Shown here in pieces: positions 1 to 6,246 of a DNA stretch of 6,915 nucleotides (position 1 is the stretch's first letter; the number at the start of each line of letters is the position of its first letter). The stretch is from contig CALDHQ010000337.1 of assembly GCA_937894055.1 (NCBI GenBank), positions 1 through 6,915 of the forward strand, read 5' to 3'. The position numbers were made by a program, and so were the translations under genes. The notes beneath the pieces were generated by a model, which saw only the letters and a list, made by a program, of their open reading frames with translations, had not been told where the DNA came from and made no database searches. This stretch comes from an uncultured Polymorphobacter sp. (GTDB taxonomy: Bacteria > Pseudomonadota > Alphaproteobacteria > Sphingomonadales > Sphingomonadaceae).

Positions 1-240
1 GCAGGGGCCGGACGCCGTCGTGGTACGTCGTCGTCGTTCCCGCTCACGGCCGGCTTGTCGCGCTTCACGTACGACATGCGCGCAACCGGCATCGAAAGCT
101 TCCCGGGCATGATCCTGTGGGGCGCGGGGACCGCTGGGCCGGCGCTGCCGCCGGGTCGCTACACGGTGCGTCTCACTGCCGACGGCAAGACGCTGACGGC
201 GCCGATGACGATCAAGCGCAGCCCGCTCCTGCCGGAAGTC
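1..240 (+). CDS. C-terminal fragment of a sortilin/VPS10-type 'glycosyl hydrolase' (foreign chimeric segment)
   Basis: The frame is open from base 1 with no stop. From about base 46 it reads [19 protein letters not shown], then [26 protein letters not shown] and MTIKR. This series (AGLxRFxxDxR, FPGMILWG, GPxxPPGxYxVRLTxDG) is what I know from the C-terminal beta-sandwich region of large BNR-repeat proteins annotated as glycosyl hydrolase or VPS10/sortilin-like, common in Acidobacteria, Gemmatimonadetes and Bacteroidetes and normally secreted. Only about 75 residues are present, so catalytic capacity cannot be judged. The first 14 codons are Arg/Gly/Ser-rich and could be its linker or yet another fragment. 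The frame runs without interruption into a nitroreductase, two folds not known to be fused. I infer an artificial join near 238-258. An apparent TTG start at 55 lies inside the domain and is not real. Confidence 0.6.
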
Positions 241-747
241 ACCGATGCCGACCTGCGGGCGCTGTACGACCTGGTGAAGATGGGGCCGACGTCGGCGAAT
301 GCCTCGCCCGCACGCTTCGTCTTCGTCAAGTCGGTCGAGGGCCGCGAAAAGCTGGCGGGCTTTGTCGGCCCGAACAACAAGGACAAGGTGCTGACCGCGC
401 CGGTCACCGTCATCATCGGCATGGAAATGAACTTCCACGAACGCCTGCCCGAACTGTTCCCGCACGCCGACGCACGCAGCTGGTTCGCGCACAATGACGA
501 GCTGCGCCGCGAAACCGCGTTCCGCAACAGCGCGCTGCAGGGCGCCTATCTGATCCTCGCGGCACGCGCCTTGGGCTTCGACACCGGCCCGATGTCGGGG
601 TTCGCCAAGCCGCTGGTCGATGCGGCGTTCTTCGCCGGTACGACGATCGAAACCAACTTCATCTGCACGCTCGGCAAGGGCACCACCGAAAAGCTGTTCG
701 GCCGCTCGCCGCGCCTGAGCTTCGAAGACGCGGCACAGATCGTCTGA
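241..747 (+). CDS. Nitroreductase-family protein, malonic semialdehyde reductase (RutE/HadB) type, 5'-truncated
   Basis: This is an FMN-dependent nitroreductase-fold enzyme of the subgroup annotated as malonic semialdehyde reductase or 3-hydroxypropanoate dehydrogenase, which reduces malonic semialdehyde to 3-hydroxypropionate with NAD(P)H in the cytoplasm. Visible landmarks in order are [20 protein letters not shown] followed by [10 protein letters not shown] (the flavin-site region), [50 protein letters not shown] and the ending [10 protein letters not shown]. The C-terminus is complete, with TGA at 745-747. Family members are about 195-200 residues long and carry about 30 residues before the VTD motif. 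Those are missing here and are replaced in frame by the foreign segment at bases 1-240. tsaB starts 18 bases downstream, so the two are probably co-transcribed. The substrate is inferred from subgroup resemblance only. Confidence 0.8.
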   Translation, partial: TDADLRALYDLVKMGPTSANASPARFVFVKSVEGREKLAGFVGPNNKDKVLTAPVTVIIGMEMNFHERLPELFPHADARSWFAHNDELRRETAFRNSALQGAYLILAARALGFDTGPMSGFAKPLVDAAFFAGTTIETNFICTLGKGTTEKLFGRSPRLSFEDAAQIV

Positions 748-765
748 CCCGGAGCGGCCGCGCTG

Positions 766-1386
766 ATGCTGCTTTGCATGGATACGGCATTGGCGGGCCT
801 GTCGGTGGCGCTGTGTGACGGCGACCGGATTGTCGCCGAACACCATGTGCTGATTGGCCGCGGCCATGCCGAATCGGTGATCCCGGTGGTCGCCGATGTC
901 ATGACGCGTGCCGGCGTTACCGCGCCGGACGCCATCGTCGTCGATATCGGCCCGGGCAGTTTCACTGGCCTGCGCATCGGCATCGCGGCGGCGCGCGCAC
1001 TCGGGCTGGCCTGGGGCGTGCCGGTCCATGGCATACGCGCCACCGACCTCGTCGCCGCGGCCGCGTTTGCCGATGCGCCCGATTGCGACCGCCTCGCCGT
1101 CGTGCTCGATGCCGGTCGCGGCCAGCTTTATGTCCAGCATTTCGAGCGCGGCGGCGCCGATGGCGACATCGCGGCACTGAGCCCTGCCGACGCGACGCGC
1201 GCCTGCGCCGGTCGTGCTGTCGCCGGGCCGGGCGCGCCCATGCTCGGCGATGCCCGCATTCTGTCGGAAAACTGGCCGCGTGCCGCTGATGCACGGCTGC
1301 TGACACCCGCCGCGCGCGCGCTGACTCCGGCGCCGCTCTATGTCCGCGCGCCCGATGCCGTGGCGCCGGCGCTGCTGCCATCATGA
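766..1386 (+). CDS. tsaB: tRNA N6-threonylcarbamoyladenosine (t6A) synthesis protein TsaB
   Basis: TsaB (YeaZ) is the inactive Kae1-like partner that dimerises with TsaD and, with TsaE, transfers threonylcarbamoyl to A37 of ANN-decoding tRNAs in the cytoplasm. The 206-residue product has the family's features: an N-terminal MDTA strand (residues 5-8), HAE (34-36), the signature GPGSFTGLRIG (62-72), DAGRGQLY in place of the usual DARRGEVY (115-122), and the late PLYVRAPDA (190-198). Length is slightly below the usual 210-230. ATG 766 places the first beta strand correctly and has GGAG at 751-754, an 11-base spacer. ATG 778 would delete half of that strand. The stop overlaps the rimI start (ATGA at 1383-1386), which points to translational coupling. 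tsaB-rimI pairing is common in bacteria. Confidence 0.93.
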   Translation: MLLCMDTALAGLSVALCDGDRIVAEHHVLIGRGHAESVIPVVADVMTRAGVTAPDAIVVDIGPGSFTGLRIGIAAARALGLAWGVPVHGIRATDLVAAAAFADAPDCDRLAVVLDAGRGQLYVQHFERGGADGDIAALSPADATRACAGRAVAGPGAPMLGDARILSENWPRAADARLLTPAARALTPAPLYVRAPDAVAPALLPS

Positions 1387-1853
1387 GCCTCGACGTGCGC
1401 CTTGCCACCGGCGCCGATGTGTCGGCGATCATGACGGTGATGCGCGACGCCTTCGACCCGCGCTTCGGCGAGGCCTGGTCGGTCAGCCAGCTCACCGGCT
1501 CGCTATCGATCCCCGGCACCTGGGCAATGGTCGCGCACGGCGCCGACAGCATAGTCACCGGCTTCACGCTGACCCGGCTGATTCTCGATTCGGCCGAACT
1601 TTTACTTGTCGCGGTGGCCAATGACTGTCGCGGCGCCGGTTGCGGTCGCGCGCTGCTTGACGCGGCGGCAGAGCAGGCGCGCGAGCGCGGTGCCGCAGAG
1701 ATGTTCCTCGAAGTGCGTGACGGCAATGATGCGGCGCTGGCGCTTTACCGCAAGTGCGGCTTTACAGAAATCGGCCGCCGCAAAGACTATTATTCCGGTG
1801 CTGGAACCGAACGTTTTGATGCCATTACCATGCGGTGCAAGTTCGGCATTTGA
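1383..1853 (+). CDS. rimI: Ribosomal protein bS18-alanine N-acetyltransferase RimI
   Basis: This GNAT-fold acetyltransferase uses acetyl-CoA to acetylate the N-terminal alanine of ribosomal protein bS18. The 156-residue product shows the acetyl-CoA binding motif A as RGAGCGRALL (residues 83-92), then FLEVRDGNDAALALYRKCGF (108-127). By alignment in my head with E. coli RimI, Glu110 and Tyr122 occupy the positions of its catalytic Glu103 and Tyr115. The closing RRKDYYSG...DAITMRC also fits RimI. Its ATG overlaps the tsaB stop and no strong ribosome binding site precedes it, so it probably depends on tsaB translation. The tsaB neighbour favours RimI over the many other small GNATs. The stop codon lies inside the probable -35 region of the mucR promoter. 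Confidence 0.9.
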   Translation: MSLDVRLATGADVSAIMTVMRDAFDPRFGEAWSVSQLTGSLSIPGTWAMVAHGADSIVTGFTLTRLILDSAELLLVAVANDCRGAGCGRALLDAAAEQARERGAAEMFLEVRDGNDAALALYRKCGFTEIGRRKDYYSGAGTERFDAITMRCKFGI

Positions 1854-1878
1854 AATGCAGTAGCAATAGAGCTAATAT
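1850..1878 (+). promoter_or_regulatory. Probable sigma70-type promoter of mucR
   Basis: TTGAAA at 1850-1855 and TAATAT at 1873-1878 are separated by exactly 17 bases, near-consensus for a housekeeping sigma factor. The -35 hexamer overlaps the rimI stop codon. Transcription would begin near 1885, leaving a leader of about 90 bases before mucR. The stretch is strikingly AT-rich against its surroundings. A TTGACA at 1922-1927 has no -10 at a usable distance. Confidence 0.5.
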
Positions 1879-1912
1879 TGAGTTAATGCTACCGGACTCT
1901 TCTTGCATTTTT
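1853..1912 (+). terminator. Possible weak intrinsic terminator after rimI
   Basis: Two nested inverted repeats are visible: AAATGCA (1853-1859) with TGCATTT (1904-1910), and just inside it GTAGCA (1860-1865) with TGCTAC (1887-1892). The right arm runs into five T (1908-1912). The hairpin is weak, because 11 unpaired bases interrupt the 3' side and the loop is about 21 bases. It overlaps the mucR promoter, so the same repeats might instead be a protein binding site. Confidence 0.25.
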
Positions 1913-1931
1913 ATGTCATGATTGACATATG

Positions 1932-1970
1932 ACCCTCGTTCCCAAGGTTGAGAACGATAAAATTGAGGGT
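1932..1970 (+). promoter_or_regulatory. Leader inverted repeat that can pair with the mucR ribosome binding site
   Basis: ACCCTC (1932-1937) is the exact reverse complement of GAGGGT (1965-1970), which contains the mucR Shine-Dalgarno sequence GAGGG (1965-1969, 8 bases before the ATG at 1978). Between them CGTTC (1937-1941) can pair with GAACG (1952-1956). A folded leader would therefore hide the ribosome binding site. The pairing is seen directly. Any regulatory use is inference. Confidence 0.4.
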
Positions 1971-1977
1971 CAGTCCA

Positions 1978-2394
1978 ATGAACGATCGTACAGAATCGCA
2001 CCAGGAGTTGCTTTCGCTGACTGCGGACATTGTGTCTTCGCATGTCGCCAACAACACCGTTGCAGTATCCGATTTGCCGCATGTCATCGAGCATGTTTAC
2101 ACGACGCTCGCACGTCTGGGTCAGGACGTGAAGGCGCCTGAACCGCGTCAGGAGCCCGCTGTCAGCGTCCGCGCGTCGATCAAGCCCGACTATGTCATCT
2201 GCCTCGAAGACGGCAAGAAGCTCAAGATGCTCAAGCGCCACTTGATGACGCACTACGGCCTGACGCCGGATGCGTATCGCGCCAAGTGGAACCTGCCCGC
2301 CGACTATCCGATGGTTGCGCCCAACTACGCTGCACAGCGTCGCGTGCTCGCCAAGAAGATCGGTCTCGGCACCAAGCGCACCAGCAAGCGCTAG
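1978..2394 (+). CDS. MucR/Ros-family transcriptional regulator
   Basis: This is a small DNA-binding protein of the prokaryotic zinc-finger family MucR/Ros/MI, which silences or regulates surface polysaccharide, motility and cell-cycle genes in Alphaproteobacteria, acting at AT-rich sites. The 138-residue product has an N-terminal helical half (about 1-50, the oligomerisation region in known MucR proteins), a variable linker, and the DNA-binding domain: CLEDGKKLKMLKRHLMTHYG, then LTPDAYRAKWNLPADYPMVA and a basic tail. Zinc-ligand positions are Cys75, Asp78, His88 and His92, so Asp replaces the second Cys, a variant known in this family. ATG 1978 is chosen over the TTG at 1948 because GAGGG lies 8 bases upstream and the protein then begins MNDRTESHQELL as in relatives. 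It has its own promoter candidate and a strong terminator, so it is probably monocistronic. Autoregulation is known for MucR proteins elsewhere, but is not shown here. Confidence 0.92.
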   Translation: MNDRTESHQELLSLTADIVSSHVANNTVAVSDLPHVIEHVYTTLARLGQDVKAPEPRQEPAVSVRASIKPDYVICLEDGKKLKMLKRHLMTHYGLTPDAYRAKWNLPADYPMVAPNYAAQRRVLAKKIGLGTKRTSKR

Positions 2395-2414
2395 TTTTTC
2401 GACTCCGACACAAG

Positions 2415-2450
2415 AAAGGCGGCGGTTGGGTGGGCAACCGCCGCCTTTTT
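2415..2450 (+). terminator. Strong Rho-independent terminator after mucR
   Basis: A perfect 14-bp stem joins 2415-2428 (AAAGGCGGCGGTTG) to 2435-2448 (CAACCGCCGCCTTT) across the 6-base loop GGTGGG, and the T-run ends at 2450. It lies 20 bases after the mucR stop and separates mucR from fur. Confidence 0.93.
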
Positions 2451-2487
2451 GTTTGTGCCGCGTTTCCGACAATCGGTGCACCATCAC

Positions 2488-2516
2488 TTGCCGCCGCCGC
2501 AGCGGCTTTCTAATAT
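2488..2516 (+). promoter_or_regulatory. Probable sigma70-type promoter of fur
   Basis: TTGCCG (2488-2493) and TAATAT (2511-2516) are spaced by 17 bases, placing the start of transcription near 2523 and leaving a leader of about 24 bases. The position just after the mucR terminator supports it. A palindrome GGTGCACC (2475-2482) lies just upstream, and CTTGCC (2487-2492) is the inverse of GGCAAG (2520-2525) on the far side. I do not see a clear Fur box. Confidence 0.55.
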
Positions 2517-2546
2517 GCTGGCAAGGCAATCTTCACCGGGGTGAAC

Positions 2547-2978
2547 ATGAGCGGCAGGATCGATATCGAAGCGCTGTGCGCCACCAAGGGCCTGCGGATC
2601 ACCGACCAGCGCCGCGTCATTGCCCGCGTGTTGTCGGATGCGCAGGATCACCCCGATGTCGAGGAACTGTTCCGGCGCTCGGCGGCGATCGACTCGCGCA
2701 TTTCAATCGCCACCGTGTACCGCACGATCCGCCTGTTCGAAGAAGCCGGCATCCTCGAACGCCATGACTTCCGTGACGGGCGCTCGCGCTATGAAACCGT
2801 CCCCGATGAACATCATGACCATTTGATCGACATCGAAACCGGCCAGGTCATCGAGTTCCACGATCCCGAGATCGAAGAACTGCAGGCCAAGATCGCCGCA
2901 CGACTGGGCTACAAGCTGGTCGACCACCGCATGGAACTCTACGGCAGCCCGACCAAGCCTTCAGGGAAACCCAGCTGA
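2547..2978 (+). CDS. fur: Ferric uptake regulator family protein Fur
   Basis: Fur is a dimeric metal-sensing repressor, typically binding Fe(II) and shutting off iron-uptake genes. The 143-residue product has the winged-helix region GLRITDQRRVIARVL (residues 15-29) and the recognition segment ISIATVYRTIRLFEEAGIL (52-70). The metal-binding core follows: HHDHLIDIETGQVIEF (89-104) with the dimerisation domain after it. No CxxC pair is present and the only Cys is residue 11, as in many alphaproteobacterial Fur proteins that lack the structural zinc site. ATG 2547 is preferred, with GGGG at 2538-2541. GTG 2541 would add two residues and overlap that site. Irr and Mur paralogues are alternatives, but the HHDH motif and sphingomonad-like sequence favour Fur. 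The stop overlaps the apparent start of the acyltransferase. Confidence 0.92.
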   Translation: MSGRIDIEALCATKGLRITDQRRVIARVLSDAQDHPDVEELFRRSAAIDSRISIATVYRTIRLFEEAGILERHDFRDGRSRYETVPDEHHDHLIDIETGQVIEFHDPEIEELQAKIAARLGYKLVDHRMELYGSPTKPSGKPS

Positions 2979-3826
2979 ACAACGCAGCTGCGCCAGACAC
3001 GTCGAAGACGCCACGGCAGATCGGGTTTGGCGCCAAAATCTATGGCCGGACGCGCGCCGCACTGGGTGCCGGAACCGCCGTTACCGTATTGGTGCCGATC
3101 GAGCTGCTGACCCGCAACCTGCGTCCCGGCGGCTGGCCGCAACTCACGCAAATGTTTCACAAAATGCTGTGCCGGTCGCTGGGCTTGCGCATCAGTATCC
3201 ATGGCGCGCCGGTGCGCCAGGGCGGCGTCTTCTACGTCGCCAACCATATCTCCTACCTCGATATCCCGGTGCTCGGCAGCCAGATCCGCGCGGCGTTTGT
3301 CGCCAAGTCCGAAGTCGCTGGCTGGGGTGTCGTCGGCTGGCTGGCGACGCTGGCGCGCACCGTCTACATCGAGCGCGAGCGGCGTGCGCGCACCGCTGAA
3401 CAGCGCAACGCCATCATCGAACGGCTGGCGCAGGGTGCTGATGTCATCCTGTTCCCCGAAGGCACCAACAGCGACGGCGTCAGCGTCATGCCGTTCAAAT
3501 CGGCGCTGTTCGCCGTGGTCGAAGGCCCCGAAGCCGCGGACTTCCTGATCCAGCCCGTCACCATCGCCTATACGCGCGTCAATGGCATGCCGGTCACGCG
3601 CGGCCAACTGCCCGACATCGCCTGGGTCGGCGACAGCGAACTCGCACCGCATGCGCTGACGCTGATGGCGCTTGGCCCGATCCGCACCGAAATCGTCTTT
3701 CACCCCGCGGTGCGCGCCGCCGATTTCGCCGACCGCAAGGCGCTGATGCGGCATTGCCACAATGTCATCGCCACCAGCTACCGCCAGTTGATGCGCGGCG
3801 GCAACACGCCGCGACCCGTCCATTGA
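2975..3826 (+). CDS. 1-acyl-sn-glycerol-3-phosphate acyltransferase (PlsC-like), probable CTG start
   Basis: This membrane-associated acyltransferase of the LPLAT/PlsC family would convert lysophosphatidic acid to phosphatidic acid. Counting from CTG 2975 gives 283 residues: a polar N-terminus, a hydrophobic segment [18 protein letters not shown] (about 28-45), the catalytic NHISYLD (His91, Asp96), [17 protein letters not shown] (121-137) and the substrate motif FPEGTNSDG (160-168). The frame has no ATG, GTG or TTG between 2975 and 3089. TTG 3089 would cut the hydrophobic segment in two and lacks a clear ribosome binding site. CTG 2975 has AGGGA at 2963-2967 with a 7-base spacer, and overlaps the fur stop as CTGA. 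Translation is thus probably coupled to fur. A lyso-ornithine lipid acyltransferase (OlsA) is the main alternative specificity. Confidence 0.85.
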   Translation: MNNAAAPDTSKTPRQIGFGAKIYGRTRAALGAGTAVTVLVPIELLTRNLRPGGWPQLTQMFHKMLCRSLGLRISIHGAPVRQGGVFYVANHISYLDIPVLGSQIRAAFVAKSEVAGWGVVGWLATLARTVYIERERRARTAEQRNAIIERLAQGADVILFPEGTNSDGVSVMPFKSALFAVVEGPEAADFLIQPVTIAYTRVNGMPVTRGQLPDIAWVGDSELAPHALTLMALGPIRTEIVFHPAVRAADFADRKALMRHCHNVIATSYRQLMRGGNTPRPVH

Positions 3827-3843
3827 TGGCCGTGGCGCGGCGC

Positions 3844-3871
3844 TTTCGCCGGTCGCGGTTACCCCGTATAG
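3844..3871 (+). promoter_or_regulatory. Weak promoter candidate upstream of miaB
   Basis: In the 97-base gap between the acyltransferase and miaB, TTTCGC (3844-3849) lies 17 bases before TATAGG (starting 3867). The -35 element is poor. The gap also holds a 5-bp hairpin (3838-3851) without a T-run, so no terminator is evident, and miaB may simply continue the fur transcript. Confidence 0.2.
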
Positions 3872-3879
3872 GAGTCGTG

Positions 3880-3927
3880 TTGCCGCAAAACTGCGCGGCG
3901 CTGGACCGGAGATCGTTCTGCCTGTGA
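3880..3927 (+). other. Possible short leader reading frame overlapping the miaB start
   Basis: From TTG 3880 (or GTG 3877) a frame of 15-16 codons reads [15 protein letters not shown] and ends at TGA 3925-3927, which overlaps the miaB GTG as GTGA. AGGAG at 3870-3874 precedes TTG 3880 by 5 bases. This is the architecture of a translationally coupled leader peptide, but such short frames arise by chance and no conservation can be seen from one sequence. Confidence 0.2.
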
Positions 3928-5261
3928 GCCAACGTTATTTCGTCAAGACCTTCGGCTGCCAGATGAACGTCTATGATTCCGAACGTATTGGCGAGTTGCT
4001 CGAAGCCAGCGACATGGTCGCCGCCAAGACCAGCGAAGACGCCGACGTCGTCATCCTCAACACCTGCCACATCCGCGAAAAGGCCGCCGAGAAAGTCTAT
4101 TCGGATATCGGCCGGCTGAAAGCCTCGAAGCGCAAGTCGGGGGTCAAGCCGGTCATCGTCGTCGCCGGCTGCGTCGCGCAGGCCGAAGGCGCCGAAATCG
4201 CCCGCCGTGCGCCCACCGTCGATGTCGTCGTCGGTCCGCAGGCCTATCACCGGCTGCCCGCACTGCTCGCCGCCGCGCAAGGCGGCAAGGCGGCGGTCGA
4301 TACCGACATGCCGATCGACCCCAAGTTCGATGCCCTGCCCGCGCGCCGCCGCGCGGTGCCGCCGAGCGCGTTCCTGACGGTGCAGGAAGGCTGCGACAAA
4401 TTCTGCACCTTCTGCGTCGTGCCCTACACGCGCGGTGCCGAAGTCTCGCGCCCGGCCGCCGACCTGATTGCCGAAGCGCGGTCGCTGGTCGCATCGGGCG
4501 CGCGCGAAATCGTGCTGCTCGGCCAGAACGTCAACGCCTTCCACGGCCATGACGCTGACGGCACGCCAATCACGCTCGCCGGGCTGATCCGACGGATGGC
4601 GGCGCTGCCGGGGCTGGCGCGGCTGCGCTACATGACCTCGCACCCGCGCGACATGGATGATGCACTGATCGCCGCGCACGCCGAAGTGCCCGAGCTGATG
4701 CCATATCTGCATCTGCCGGTGCAGTCGGGCTCGACGCGCATCCTCAAGGCCATGAACCGCGCGCACACCGTCGATTCGTATCTCGCCACCCTCGACCGGC
4801 TGCGCGCCGTGCGTCCCGACATCGCGCTGTCGGGCGATTTCATCGTCGGCTTCCCCGGCGAAACCGACCAGGACTTCGCCGACACCGTCGCGCTGGTCAA
4901 ACGCGTCGGATACGCGCAAGCCTATAGCTTCAAATACAGTCCTCGTGCCGGAACCCCTGCAGCAACAATGGAGAATCAAGTGCCCGAAGCGGTCATGGAA
5001 GCCCGGCTTGCCGAGTTGCAGGAAGCGATCAGCGCGGGGGCACTGGCGTTCAACCGCGCCAGCGTCGGCAAACAGGTCGATGTGCTGCTCGAACGCAAGG
5101 GCCGCCGCCCCGGCCAGCTCATCGGCAAGTCGCCGTGGCTGCAATCGGTGCATGTCGCAGCCGGTGACGCCGCCATCGGCGATATCGTCCGCGTCGAGCT
5201 GCGCGATGCCCAGCCCAACAGCCTCGAAGGCGTGGTGCTTGCCCATGCGCGGGCGGCCTGA
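3924..5261 (+). CDS. miaB: tRNA-2-methylthio-N6-dimethylallyladenosine synthase MiaB
   Basis: This radical-SAM methylthiotransferase converts i6A37 to ms2i6A37 in tRNAs reading UNN codons. The 445-residue product is full length. The N-terminal UPF0004 domain carries the three Cys of the auxiliary 4Fe-4S cluster: Cys12 (FGCQMN), Cys48 (NTCHIREKA) and Cys83 (AGCVAQAEG). The radical-SAM motif is CDKFCTFC (Cys157, Cys161, Cys164). [10 protein letters not shown] and [10 protein letters not shown] mark the barrel, and a TRAM RNA-binding domain ends the protein (about 375-440). GTG 3924 is chosen because it gives the family's short lead into [14 protein letters not shown] at 3908-3911 lies 12 bases upstream, a long spacer. 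phoH begins 2 bases after the stop, a pairing common in Proteobacteria. Two iron-sulfur clusters make it a plausible iron-dependent neighbour of fur, though linkage proves nothing. Confidence 0.97.
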   Translation: MSQRYFVKTFGCQMNVYDSERIGELLEASDMVAAKTSEDADVVILNTCHIREKAAEKVYSDIGRLKASKRKSGVKPVIVVAGCVAQAEGAEIARRAPTVDVVVGPQAYHRLPALLAAAQGGKAAVDTDMPIDPKFDALPARRRAVPPSAFLTVQEGCDKFCTFCVVPYTRGAEVSRPAADLIAEARSLVASGAREIVLLGQNVNAFHGHDADGTPITLAGLIRRMAALPGLARLRYMTSHPRDMDDALIAAHAEVPELMPYLHLPVQSGSTRILKAMNRAHTVDSYLATLDRLRAVRPDIALSGDFIVGFPGETDQDFADTVALVKRVGYAQAYSFKYSPRAGTPAATMENQVPEAVMEARLAELQEAISAGALAFNRASVGKQVDVLLERKGRRPGQLIGKSPWLQSVHVAAGDAAIGDIVRVELRDAQPNSLEGVVLAHARAA

Positions 5262-5263
5262 GC

Positions 5264-6075
5264 ATGGCCAAGAAATCCGCACCACGCACTGGCGCTCCGC
5301 GCAGCACCATGCAGCCCGCCGACCGCGTGCGCTTGGAGCATGAATTCGACCGCCCGCACCTGATGGGGCCACTGTTCGGCCAGTATGACGAAAACCTCAT
5401 CGTCATCGAACGCGAACTCGGCGTCCACATCAGCGCGCGCGGCAACAAGGTTGCGATCGAAGGTGACGCCGAAAGCGTCGCGCGTGCCCGCGACGTGCTC
5501 GCGGGCCTTTACAACCGGCTGGTCGCCGGCCGTGCGCTCGACCCCGGCGACATTGCCGGCGCCGTGGCGATCAGCGCCGACCCGTCGCTCGACGGGCTGA
5601 CGCGCGCCGATGCCGGCGGTGGCCCCGCCACGCTCGCCACCATCCACACGCGCCGCAAGACCATCGTTGCGCGCTCGCCGACACAGGTGAAGTATATCGA
5701 GGCACTGTCGAGCCACGACGTCATCTTCGCGCTCGGGCCGGCGGGCACCGGCAAAACCTATCTCGCGGTCGCGCAGGCGGTCAGCCAGCTGGTGGCCGGC
5801 ACCGTCGACCGGCTGGTGTTGTCGCGCCCGGCAGTCGAAGCCGGCGAGCGGCTCGGCTTCCTGCCCGGCGACATGAAGGACAAGGTCGATCCGTATCTGC
5901 GCCCGCTCTACGACGCGCTCTACGACATGATGCGCCCCGAGCATGTGGAGCGCTGCATCACCTCGGGCATCATCGAGGTGGCGCCGCTGGCCTTCATGCG
6001 CGGCCGCACGTTGAACGAGGCGTTCGTGATCCTCGACGAGGCGCAGAACACCACGCCCGCGCAGATGAAGATGTT
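5264..6075 (+). CDS. PhoH-family ATPase, 3'-truncated by a chimeric join
   Basis: This is a PhoH-like P-loop NTPase, a cytoplasmic ATPase linked to RNA metabolism and usually encoded beside ybeY. Residues 1-100 form the N-terminal KH-like region. The ATPase core begins near [19 protein letters not shown], with Walker A GPAGTGKT (158-165), [19 protein letters not shown] (188-206) and Walker [11 protein letters not shown] (253-262). Up to residue 270 (TTPAQMKM, ending at 6073) it is typical. The family then continues with an FLTRLG-like stretch, a CGDxxQxDLP motif and about 50 more residues. Here instead follows [19 protein letters not shown] with a stop at 6142, which matches nothing in PhoH and is a shifted reading of an infB-like fragment. 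About one fifth of the protein is missing. It starts 2 bases after miaB with only a weak ribosome binding site. Confidence 0.93.
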
Positions 6076-6246
6076 GCACGTGCGGCAGATCTGGGTGATC
6101 GGCGCCGTAAAGCTGAGGCTGAGGCAGCAGCCATCCGTTTGATGATGTCGCAGCCTGGCAATAAACTGCCGCCCAAGAAAGTGGAAGAACCGAAGCCTGT
6201 TGCCAAGCCTGCCGAGGTCGCCAAAGCCGGTATCAAGGGCACCCTC
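6061..6246 (+). CDS. infB: Internal fragment resembling translation initiation factor IF-2, betaproteobacterial type (foreign chimeric segment)
   Basis: In the frame beginning at 6061 the sequence reads [20 protein letters not shown], then [32 protein letters not shown] and [10 protein letters not shown]. The charged Ala/Arg/Lys/Glu helix followed by an AAAIRxMM step, a Lys/Pro/Glu-rich linker and KGTL is characteristic of the N-terminal part of IF-2 in Betaproteobacteria as I remember it. Neither end of a gene is present. It is not in the phoH frame and is joined to a TamB-like fragment in opposite orientation near 6240. Low-complexity charged sequence limits certainty. Confidence 0.5.

Noticed and set aside
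1922..1927. Perfect TTGACA as the -35 of a second mucR promoter
   Set aside because: No acceptable -10 lies 16-18 bases downstream. The nearest AT-rich element (GATAAA, 1956) is 28 bases away.
1948..1977. TTG 1948 as start of mucR
   Set aside because: It would place the Shine-Dalgarno sequence GAGGG inside the coding region, and the added residues do not resemble MucR N-termini.
3838..3851. Hairpin CGGCG/CGCCG after the acyltransferase as a terminator
   Set aside because: The stem is only 5 bp and no T-run follows.
3765..5372. 535-codon open frame on the minus strand opposite miaB, and other long antisense frames (for example 2939-3823, 4976-6079)
   Set aside because: They lie opposite well-supported genes in GC-rich DNA, where the antisense frame seldom meets stops. 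Their sequences are low-complexity and rich in Arg, His, Asp and Gly, with no recognisable domain.
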